A DNA stretch of 22,281 nt. Source: Desulfobacteraceae bacterium. Lineage in GTDB: Bacteria; Desulfobacterota; Desulfobacteria; Desulfobacterales; Desulfobacteraceae. Positions 1 through 7,400 of this stretch are shown one piece after another. The notes beneath the pieces were generated by a model, which was not told where the DNA came from, ran no database searches, and worked only from the letters and a program-made list of their open reading frames with translations. How positions within the stretch are numbered: position 1 is the first letter of the stretch; each line of letters opens with the position of its first letter. Where the stretch lies: positions 1 through 22,281 of the forward strand of contig PIVQ01000047.1 in NCBI GenBank assembly GCA_003354055.1, written 5' to 3'. Both the position numbers and the translations under genes were made by a program.

Positions 1-792
1 TTTATCAACAACAGCAAAATCAGCGCATTTGAAACCGTCAGGGTGGAAAAGGAAATCCTGGATTCTGAAATTCTGACCAGCGGTGGTGTGGACAATCAAT
101 CCGGCCATATTATTGCGTCTAAAATCAGTGCAAAACAAGGGATCCGAACGAAAAAAGCCGGGACCCTGTCTTCCAGTCCGGCCCAGTTAAAAATTGGAGT
201 AAATGACCACATAGACCTATTGGTTAAGGTTATTGAAAACAAAATTGCCATGTACAAGGAAGAGATATTGCCTTTAAGAGAACAAATTACAACACTCAGA
301 AAAAAGGATACCCGCCTTCACCGGTTGATCGCTGAAACCACCCAAATCCAGAAAACAGCCATAAACGAGATAAAGGACTGCAAAAGGCATTTAGAAAACT
401 TAAATTATGAAACAGACGCGTTTGCTGCCCAGCAAACGGCCCAAAGAATAAAACGGCTCAAAAAAAAGTTCAAAGATGCTGAAACAGAGATCAAGAAGAC
501 CATGAGAGCCCAGGACGAAATCCGTGTATTATTCGAACAAGCAAACGAGCAGCTTGTCAATTATGAAGAAAATTCCCTGCGCTACTTTGATGAGAAACAA
601 CTCCTCGATAGATGTTCAGCCACAGTCCTCCCCATTGCCCGTCTCGATATCGGCCATAAGATTTTTCAAGGAACAACAATTTTCGGTCCTAATTCCCGGC
701 TCGAATTCATAGAGGACAAAGGCAGGTGTACGATTCAGGAAAAGCCATTTTTTGCTAACGGTATTCATGGGTTCGAATTGATGATTGACTAA
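1..792 (+). CDS. FapA/DUF342 family protein, C-terminal part
   Basis: The frame is open from the first base and ends at TAA 790-792, so the gene starts outside the window; the GTG at 43 is internal. About the first 50 residues have the short glycine-punctuated rungs (SGGVDNQSGHIIASKISA) of the FapA/DUF342 right-handed beta-helix. A long charged coiled coil follows (roughly residues 80-190, rich in K, E, Q). A short C-terminal beta region (GTTIFGPNSRLEF) ends the protein. This order of beta-helix, coiled coil and short tail is known for FapA-like proteins, which are often found near chemotaxis or signalling genes and whose biochemical role is poorly defined. The family call is from visible pattern only; the diagnostic N-terminal half is missing. 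Confidence 0.7.
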   Translation, partial: FINNSKISAFETVRVEKEILDSEILTSGGVDNQSGHIIASKISAKQGIRTKKAGTLSSSPAQLKIGVNDHIDLLVKVIENKIAMYKEEILPLREQITTLRKKDTRLHRLIAETTQIQKTAINEIKDCKRHLENLNYETDAFAAQQTAQRIKRLKKKFKDAETEIKKTMRAQDEIRVLFEQANEQLVNYEENSLRYFDEKQLLDRCSATVLPIARLDIGHKIFQGTTIFGPNSRLEFIEDKGRCTIQEKPFFANGIHGFELMID

Positions 793-829
793 GGATCGGC
801 TCCAAAAATACTTGATCTTTTGTTTTCAA

Positions 830-936
830 AATACCCGGTAGGGGTTTTTCTAAAAAATACCCATTTAAGGGTTTTTGGAAACAAGTTTCTGCCCTTCCGG
901 GTATTTAGATCAAGTTATTTTGTAACGATTCCTAAG
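830..936. repeat. Dispersed structured repeat, copy A (hairpin head plus conserved tail)
   Basis: Bases 855-936 match 21314-21396 almost base for base. The head folds as nested arms: AAATACCC (855) with GGGTATTT (898), inner AAGGG with CCCTT, and innermost GAAAC with GTTTC. The tail, ending at 936, contains ATTTTGTAACGATTCC, also found near 16490 and inverted at 15576. An extra partial head (aaatacccggtagggg, from 830) lies just upstream and can also pair with the distal arm. The element lies between the FapA-like gene and the bacteriohemerythrin gene and contains no credible gene. The T-run expected of an intrinsic terminator is absent. Confidence 0.75.
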
Positions 937-1046
937 GAATCTATATCTATATACGGGATACTTTTTCAGACTGATCTTGCCTCACCAGGCGCGTCATGGT
1001 AGTTAAAAAAAGTCGACTATCATTTACCTAAAAGGAGATCTCCCCA

Positions 1047-1457
1047 ATGACCATGGACCATGAATATTATACCGGTGTGGTTTGGCAGGATTTTCAGCAT
1101 AAAGAGCTTCTGGATCTTTTCTTCAAGCTCAAAATGGCCAGGGAAGACAAAACAGAAAAGGATGCCTTCAAATTCTCCATTGCCTTTTTAACCATGTATG
1201 CGAAACACCATTTCAAGCTGGAAGAAGAGTATATGGATGTTTATGCCTATCTGGACCGGGAGAAACATAGGCAAGAGCATCAATCCTATATGAAAATGCT
1301 AAAAGCTTTCCGCATCAACCATAAGACTTATTCAGAAGAGGCCATGGATCAATTGATGAGCAAAATCAAAGCCTGGATTCTAAACCACATTCTGGGGGAT
1401 GATAAAAAACTGGGAACCCATATTCTGAAAGCTGAAAAAAAAAGTCTCCAATCATGA
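1047..1457 (+). CDS. Bacteriohemerythrin
   Basis: This 136-residue protein has the full set of hemerythrin di-iron ligands in the right order: H18 (QHKEL), H55 and E59 (HHFKLEE), H74 and H78 (HxxxH), H114 and D119 (HILGDD). The length is typical of single-domain bacteriohemerythrins, cytoplasmic four-helix proteins that bind O2 reversibly. In anaerobes they are thought to store, deliver or sense oxygen. ATG 1047 is preceded by AAAGGAG at 9 bases; a second ATG two codons later is less well placed. It is probably transcribed alone: a structured repeat precedes it and a degraded regulator fragment follows. The context fits oxygen sensing or protection, but nothing in the sequence shows which. 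Confidence 0.9.
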   Translation: MTMDHEYYTGVVWQDFQHKELLDLFFKLKMAREDKTEKDAFKFSIAFLTMYAKHHFKLEEEYMDVYAYLDREKHRQEHQSYMKMLKAFRINHKTYSEEAMDQLMSKIKAWILNHILGDDKKLGTHILKAEKKSLQS

Positions 1458-1480
1458 TGAATCAAACCCTGAACCTATTA

Positions 1481-1665
1481 TCCCGGCCAGGAGTATTTTT
1501 CCATATGGGACAATGCTTTGTCGGGAAAGTTTTGAACTTTTAAAAATTCGGTTTTATGCTTTTTTATAAAAGGCCCGGCCAAAAGATAAACATCATCCGG
1601 CCTTTTGCTTAGGGCGGAACATCTAATGCCACAGAATTTAGACGATAGTAAAGGTCTTCTCTGAA
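1481..1665 (-). pseudogene. Fragment of an NtrC-type sigma-54 regulator gene
   Basis: These 185 bases align with 12148-12333, inside the intact regulator gene of this window, with only about a dozen differences including a one-base deletion near 1611. Read on the minus strand they correspond to the end of the AAA+ domain (from FRED...YYRLN to about YSWPG). No start, stop or flanking regulator sequence remains. The fragment is a recent duplicate of part of that gene or of a close paralogue elsewhere. The abrupt right edge (after ctgaa at 1665) lies 65 bases before the left end of an insertion sequence, but there is no direct proof that the element caused the truncation. Confidence 0.9.
1568..1606 (+). 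terminator. Possible terminator hairpin within the regulator fragment
   Basis: AAAAGGCC (1568-1575) and GGCCTTTT (1599-1606) are perfect 8-base inverted arms around a 23-base loop, ending in four T. The equivalent stretch of the intact gene (about 12235-12274) has mismatched arms, so the symmetry arose after duplication. It could terminate transcription from the bacteriohemerythrin gene 110 bases upstream, but the loop is long and the T-run short. Confidence 0.3.
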
Positions 1666-1848
1666 AGGTCTATCAGAGACACAGAATATCTGCCGCTATG
1701 GATTTTAATTAACGCTACAATAGAAAGCCCAGGGTATCCGCATTTATATTTTAGGGATAAACAAATAGGGAGATGGAAGATTGTCAATGATGTTGCATGG
1801 TATTAACTCACTGAAATAATTTAAAAGGAATAGACTTCCTTATCTTCT

Positions 1849-1894
1849 TGTGTTACCTCGCTGAAATTATATACAATTTCAGAGAGGTAACACA
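1849..1894 (+). promoter_or_regulatory. Long hairpin over the transposase ribosome binding site
   Basis: Arms 1849-1868 and 1875-1894 are 20 bases long with one mismatch (TGTGTTACCTC... against ...GAGGTAACACA) and a 6-base loop. The right arm contains the only Shine-Dalgarno-like sequence (GAGAGG, 1882-1887) before ATG 1898. In RNA the site would be buried in the stem. Similar structures limit transposase translation from outside transcripts in other insertion sequences; this role is inferred here. Confidence 0.7.
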
Positions 1895-1897
1895 ACA

Positions 1898-3004
1898 ATG
1901 AATCAAAAAGTGACTATTCCAGAGTATTTCTCGAAACTCCCTGACCCAAGAAGATATAATAAACGACACAAGCTTGTCGATATCATAACAATTTCAATCT
2001 GTGCTGTTATCTGTAACGCTGACAGTTTTGAACACATTGCCGAATATGGAAGAGCAAAGTCCGACTGGTTGAAAAAGTTTCTGGAACTTCCTCATGGTAT
2101 TCCATCTGCTGATACATTTGAGAGGGTTTTCGCCATGATCGATCCAGAGGCCTTCAAAAGCTGCTTTATAGATTGGGTAAATGCAATTTGCCAGCTTACA
2201 AAAGGTGAAGTGATCGCTATTGACGGCAAGACATGACAAAAGCAAAGGGAAATCACCGATCCATATGATATGATCAGTACATGGGCTTGTGCCAATGGGC
2301 TTGTCATTGGGCAAATAAAAACAGAAGAAAAATCTAATGAGATTACTGCAATCCCGGAGCTTATAAAGCAACTTGAGATAAACGGGTGCATTGTAACCAT
2401 TGATGCAATGGGATGTCAGAAGAAAATAGCCCAAACCATTGTCGAAAAGGGTGCGGATTATGTCTTTTCTTTAAAAGGGAACCAAACCAATCTGCATGAT
2501 GATGTGAAATTGTTTTTCCAAGGTCCTGAAAAGGGATCATTGGATTATTACGAGACCGCGGATAACGATCACGGAAAAATAGAGATCCGAAAATATTGGA
2601 CGACATCGGATATCGGATGGATATATGGCCGTGAGAAATGGGAGAAGTTTACAACCATTTGTATGGTAGAACGCGAGAGACAGTTTGAAAATAAAACAGA
2701 AAAAGAAACCAGCTATTATATCAGTAGCATGGAAAACGACGTCGAAAAGATAGCTTTCGCAATTCGAAATCATTGGCAAATCGAAAATAGTCTTCACTGG
2801 GTATTAGATGTGACATTCCGTGAAGATGAAAGCAGGATCAGGAAGGAGAATGCCTCTCAAAACTTTGCTGTATTAAGACACATTGCATTGAATATGATAA
2901 AAAAAGAGACCTCCTTGAAGAAGAGTATTAAATCTAAACGGTTAAGGGCTGGATGGGATAATGATTATTTGCTCAAAGTCTTATCTGCATCACCAGCATT
3001 ATAA
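1898..3004 (+). pseudogene. ISAs1-family transposase, disrupted
   Basis: Two blocks in the same frame (1898-2236 and 2270-3004) together make a nearly complete ISAs1 DDE transposase. The first begins MNQKVTIPEYFSKLPDPRR and ends at the AIDGKT motif carrying the first catalytic Asp. The second contains TIDAMGCQKKIA, the downstream HWQIENSLHW motif and FREDESR. Between them the frame runs into TGA 2234. The expected linker after GKT is missing about five residues, the rest (DKSKGKSPIHMI) is in another frame, and a five-base duplication (atgat) near 2265-2274 restores the frame. A small deletion plus a small duplication is the simplest account, so the enzyme is probably inactive. Confidence 0.85.
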
Positions 3005-3085
3005 ATGCGGGTATGCCACGGTATCCAATATCAACCAGGCAAAGCTGAGGCAAAAGGATTAACGTATTTTATCGAGGAATTAAGC

Positions 3086-3478
3086 ATGAGACCAAAAATC
3101 AAGTATATTAAGGGGTATGCATATTATGAAGTGGATTCGCTATTCACTAAAATTTCCCCAAAACCAAGCCATGGAACAGTTAAGTACAAGTATGAGAGGG
3201 CTGATTATGGGAGGAAGCAGATTTCTATGAGAGACAGAGTCAAACTTGCAAGAGCAATGATAAGGAAGTATGACCTTGTGGAAACAAGGCCTCGGAGGAT
3301 GTGGTCTCACCCTGAAGCATTTGAAGCGGATGAAAGGGAAGAACTCACGAGATCGTCATATTTCGATAATGATAAAAACCTCTATCTCTACCGAGGTATG
3401 GGAATGCATGAATTTAACTTCATGGCCAAACACAATATTCCCCTGTTGACGGCCGGGCACCAAGGGTTTGCTCCGTAA
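3086..3478 (+). CDS. Hypothetical protein, possible truncated ADP-ribosyltransferase-like toxin end
   Basis: ATG 3086 has GAGGAA six bases upstream and gives 130 residues; the same frame stays open back to 3005 in the right end of the insertion sequence and could mark a longer, broken gene. The protein is charged and soluble without membrane segments. Near the end it has YLYRGMGMHEFNFMAKHNI, which resembles the first (Arg) motif region of ADP-ribosyltransferase toxin domains, as in tips of polymorphic toxins. It stops about 20 residues later, so the STS and ExE motifs of that fold are absent. It may be the leftover of a toxin gene cut by the IS at its 5' side and by a stop at its 3' side. The family assignment is tentative. 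Confidence 0.45.
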   Translation: MRPKIKYIKGYAYYEVDSLFTKISPKPSHGTVKYKYERADYGRKQISMRDRVKLARAMIRKYDLVETRPRRMWSHPEAFEADEREELTRSSYFDNDKNLYLYRGMGMHEFNFMAKHNIPLLTAGHQGFAP

Positions 3479-3551
3479 CTATATAACTAACCTGTAGATT
3501 TGTTCCGGCCTGTGAGGCCTGGTAACAGTGTGGAGGATAAAACCGGAATGA

Positions 3552-3692
3552 CCTGCAGTCTGGGAAGAACGCCAGGCAGATGAGATCATAAGAATTTCAA
3601 AACAGAAAAAGACCTTTGACGAGATCAACCAGACCCTGGTGGATCTGTCTGAATGGATAGGAAATGAAATATCCCTGCACGAAAATGCATAA
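3552..3692 (+). pseudogene. Unidentified C-terminal gene remnant
   Basis: An open frame without a start codon, following a stop at 3549, reads about 46 residues (AVWEERQADEIIRISKQKK...) to TAA 3690-3692. Its heptad-like, E/K/Q-rich composition looks like the end of a coiled-coil or helical signalling protein. No family could be recognised. It fits the pattern of fragments between the insertion sequence and the Rhs gene, but it could also be chance. Confidence 0.3.
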
Positions 3693-3886
3693 AATACACC
3701 GATATTTTTCCCCGTCAATTTAAAATCAACGACAGCCAGTTAGTGAATCTGGATTATTTAGTGAACATTTTTTTTAGAGGGTTTAGAATTGGTTAAACCA
3801 TTGAATTGATATGGGATGTCTCTTGTTGAAGTTGGACGCAAGTGCTTGATAAATTAAGCTAATGGGCAATAAAGGTAATAAATAGC

Positions 3887-4006
3887 TTGACAATGAAAAA
3901 ATCAAAGTATAGTAAATTTATCTAATTCGCAATTTATTATTTTTGCGAATTAGATAAATTTTTAAGGTGCCTATGTTCAATGCTGCAACATTGAACATAG
4001 GCTTTT
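3887..4006 (+). ncRNA. Candidate small RNA with promoter and two perfect hairpins
   Basis: TTGACA (3887-3892) is a perfect -35 box; TATAGT at 3908 (15-base gap) or TAGTAA at 3910 (17-base gap) could serve as -10. Transcription from there would enter a perfect 19-base inverted repeat (arms 3914-3932 and 3943-3961, core TCTAATTCGCAA). A second perfect 14-base hairpin (3969-3982 with 3989-4002) followed by TTTT comes next. The first arm overlaps the probable start, so the exact 5' end is uncertain. Promoter, structure and terminator in about 100 bases make a small RNA plausible; the first repeat could instead be an operator or part of a small mobile repeat. Confidence 0.45.
3969..4006 (+). terminator. 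Rho-independent terminator
   Basis: GCCTATGTTCAATG (3969-3982) pairs perfectly with 3989-4002 around a 6-base loop and is followed by TTTT. It would end the candidate small RNA or readthrough from upstream. Confidence 0.65.
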
Positions 4007-4076
4007 GATAAGAATAACACTATATGATAGGGAACAATGTTATCAGGCCCTTTATATCACATCAGGCTTTTTTTTC

Positions 4077-4130
4077 CAATCACCTGATTGACAAGTTTTT
4101 GATATTCAATCACCCGGTTAACAAGTTCTT
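4077..4130. repeat. Imperfect tandem repeat, two units, 30-base period
   Basis: CAATCACCTGATTGACAAG (4077) recurs as CAATCACCCGGTTAACAAG (4107), with the following bases also alike. The units match over about 24 bases with four mismatches. No function is apparent; paired protein-binding sites are possible. Confidence 0.6.
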
Positions 4131-4410
4131 AAAATACAGGCTTTTAAGGGATTTTATATTTCTATGAAACCAGTGTTTTCTGGTGCTTTCCAGATCTGTC
4201 CTCCCAATCAATTATGCTGACTTCCACTTGTTATTCCCGCAGATCTTTTTTCAAGCTGTAGCCGAATAGAACCTATCCTGCATCAGGAAATTTATTTATA
4301 TTTTTAAGTAATACTTAATTGGCAATCCGCAATTTTTTATTAAAATCAGGCAATTGCAATCAGCATCCGAATTAGGGGCAAATATGGAAAAATTAATCAA
4401 AGGAGGGGGC

Positions 4411-7400
4411 ATGACCGGCAAAAAAAAGATGAGCATAATCGGGGAAAGACAGCTGTGGAAATTTATGATTTTCACATTAATGGTAATACTTTTTACCCCT
4501 CCTGCGTTGCGGGCAGCCACCTCCGATACAGCCACCTCCGAGACAGGCACCTCAGGTACGGGCACCGCCTCCGAGCTGGCACTGGAGGTTGCAGGCTCCA
4601 TTGCAGGCACATTCCAGAATGTACAGGGAACGGCCAGCTATACGATTCCCATACCCGTACCGTCGGGCCGCAACGGAATGGAGCCGCAACTCAATCTGTC
4701 CTATAACTCCCAAACCAGCGATGGTCCTGTGGGGATTGGTTGGCGCCTGGACGCGGGGTTAATGATTACCCGCGGGGTTCATACCACTGAGCGTTCAAAT
4801 GGATATGACAATAAAACCACGGTGGCCTATGATGACACTGATCAGTTGGTACTCAACGGCAAGGAGCTTAAACTGATCAGCGGCAGCCATCTGAATAACG
4901 GTGCTGTTTATATGTCCGCCATCGACTCGGGCATGCAGATTCTTAAGACTTCAGCCGGCTTTACCGGAAAAGCTAAAGATGGCCGGACCCTTGAGTTTGA
5001 GCATGCTTGGACAGTGGACGGCACCATCGTCGGGTGGGGGCTTTCAGCTGTGTATGACAGCTATGGCAATGGTGTTATTTACAATTATCTTGCAGGGACT
5101 GATGTGCCGTACCTTGAATCCATAAGATATACGATACATGATCCAATCAAAGGATTTGTCAATACTGGTGGCACAAGATCTACCAAGGGCTATGTATATT
5201 TCAACTACAGCACCTATGGATCGCAATCAAGAGTGGTAGTGAACGGCGAGACTTTTTACAATACACACCTTCTTGATTATATTTTAGTAAGTCCGGAAAC
5301 AGGATATGACGATCCGGATCTGGCTGATCAGTGGCAGCGTTATGATTTTACCTATGAAAATGCGCTAAGCGGCTTCGGAGTCAAGCGGCTTCAAAGCATT
5401 CAGGTGACCGAAAAACGGGACGATGTAGGCCATGAGTCTACATACCCTAAAACCTCTTTTAACTATAATGACTCCCTGGCGCAGGTGACGTCTGAATTCA
5501 GCGAAATTGAGGATTTGGATATAAGCCGTTCCATGTCTAATGCTGATGCAAAAAGAAATCGGAACGTATATGCGGATTATAACGGGGATGGCATAAGCGA
5601 TCTGATGGTGATCCGTTATGTTGACGGCAGGCACAAGGCCGACCTCTATATAAACGATGGTAGCGGCAGACTCACCCACACAGCTAAAAAGAGCATTTCC
5701 CCCTGGCGCGATGTCAATGGAAAATTTCGCCACAGCTACCATGCCGCAGACACGAATGAGGACGGCCAAAGTGAATTGATTGAGGTTTACATGGCACCCA
5801 ATTCCCGAGGTACCCACTATGAGATTCGTGTTAACTATTGGGCTTATAACAAGACGAGTAATTCTCTTTATGCCCTTAACAGTGCTGACCGTATGGTTGC
5901 CACCCGATACGTCGTTGGGGCATCCAATTGGAATCTGGCATGGGAATCATCCATTACCGACTGGAATGCTGACGGCCGCAGCGACCTTATTATCTACGGC
6001 CGGTTGTCAGCCACCGGAACCACAGGGCTTTGGGTCAGTCCCCATTTGAACCAGGGCGACGGTACATTTGAGGAAAATACCAATTTTAGTTCATTGCCCT
6101 ATGCCGATGTGAATACCTACAATCTTAGCGATTACCGGCGTGGGCAATATGAATTTCTTGATGTTACTGATGACGGCAAGCCTGACCTGGTAGAGATCTA
6201 TAAACCTGAACCTATAAATGGTGAGGAGCAGGATATTGCCAATGTGCGTGTTTTTGAGAACACGGGGTATGGAATCAGTGAAATCCCATGGGGTGGCTGG
6301 CATAATATCAGTTGGTGGTACAACAGAACGCCTTCGAGTCATATTCCGGCCATGATGGCATATTATCAGTTTGCGGATATGAACATGGACGGCCGCACTG
6401 ATCTTGTCGTGGTGAACAGGGACTATCATGAAGGATGTACGGATGTTAGCTTTTTTAGGAACAATGGCAACGGCAGGTTTATAAAAAAGAGTGCTCAGAC
6501 GATTCGGACCGTTACCGGGCTTGCCGGCGACTTTGCAAGGTATGTCGATCCTACCCCCCGCCATCTGGTGGCTGATTTCACCAATGACGGGTATCCTGAT
6601 ATCATGATTTTTGATTATGATGTCGAGGCTGATGCAGAGGTCGGCATTAAGGTGTTTGCCGATTTGACTATACATGAAAATAACGCCGGAGTCGTTGGCA
6701 GCACCGGCAGCTTTGCTCAGAGGTTGGAAACAACCAGTACCAACCTTTGGGTGTTGGACGACCTTTCAAGCGGTGCACCGCCTGTCCAGCCCATGTTGTT
6801 TGACAGTGACAGCGGTATGGATCTTGTGGAAACACACGAATTTGAGAACAGGATCTATGTTCGCACATGGACCCGTAATGAAGTTCAGCCCCCTGATCTT
6901 TTACAACGCATCACCGACGGCCGCGGTGTGAAAACTTCTATTTTCTATGAAAATGCTGCCGGTGATCTCAGCGTTCACGGCAATACTTTTTATACTCCCT
7001 CATCTTCGGGCGTCAATATTGATAACCAATTTGATATGACTCCGGGGCATTATCTGCTCTCGTCTTACACCATCACCCAACCCGACGATACATGGGGAGA
7101 ATTGACAGAGATATCCAGCACGTTCCGGTATAAGGGCTATAAATATGACTATGTCAATGGTTCCCTCGGTTTTGAGGAGATATATACTTACAATGAGTTA
7201 ACCGGCCACTATAGCAGCACCCGGTATTATCAGGAATATCCAAAAGCCGGGTACAAAAAATCCGTCAGCTATCACCACGGGCAGTCCGGTGAGCCCAATC
7301 TTGTGGATTTCTTTGAGTATACTGCCGATAATTACCCTGGAACGACTGATGTCTGGATGGTACAGCCAAGTACCACCAAAAGACTCTTGCAACAGAACGG

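Larger units (their letters stand above)
1730..3018 (+). mobile_element. ISAs1-family insertion sequence, about 1.29 kb
   Basis: The left end (CAGGGTATCCGCATTTATA at 1730-1748) and the right end (inverse complement of 3000-3018) share the 11-base stretch CCGCATTTATA plus scattered outer matches, giving an imperfect terminal inverted repeat. Between them is one disrupted ISAs1-type transposase. The size agrees with the family's usual 1.2-1.35 kb. The transposase stop codon lies inside the right repeat. No flanking target duplication could be seen, so the exact outer borders are approximate. The broken transposase suggests the copy cannot move by itself. Confidence 0.75.
3693..4410. other. Long intergenic region before the Rhs gene
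   Basis: This AT-rich 718-base stretch has no credible protein gene. It holds a candidate small RNA with its own promoter (3887-4006), a 30-base-period direct repeat (4077-4130), and a string at 4344-4356 (AATCAGGCAATTG) that resembles the IHF-like site in the sigma-54 modules downstream. No GG-N10-GC element follows it, so no sigma-54 promoter is proposed for the Rhs gene. A convincing sigma-70 promoter for that gene was not found. Confidence 0.5.

Noticed and set aside
1008..1030. GTCGACTATCATTTAC before the bacteriohemerythrin gene as an enhancer palindrome
   Set aside because: Only one half of the palindrome is present, and it lies too close to the gene with no sigma-54 promoter.
2234..2272. 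Programmed frameshift in the ISAs1 transposase
   Set aside because: There is no slippery sequence. Residues expected after GKT are missing and a five-base duplication is visible, which fits mutation better.
1720..3030. Target-site duplication around the insertion sequence
   Set aside because: No matching 8-10 base direct repeat was found outside the inverted repeats; the outer right end seems altered.
4344..4356. Fourth sigma-54 module before the Rhs gene, suggested by the IHF-like string
   Set aside because: Neither the palindrome nor a GG-N10-GC element is present between it and the start.
5365..6675. Long open frames on the minus strand inside the Rhs gene (for example 5365-5817 and 6091-6675)
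   Set aside because: They are opposite a clearly coding gene, match no family, and lack ribosome sites; they are composition shadows.
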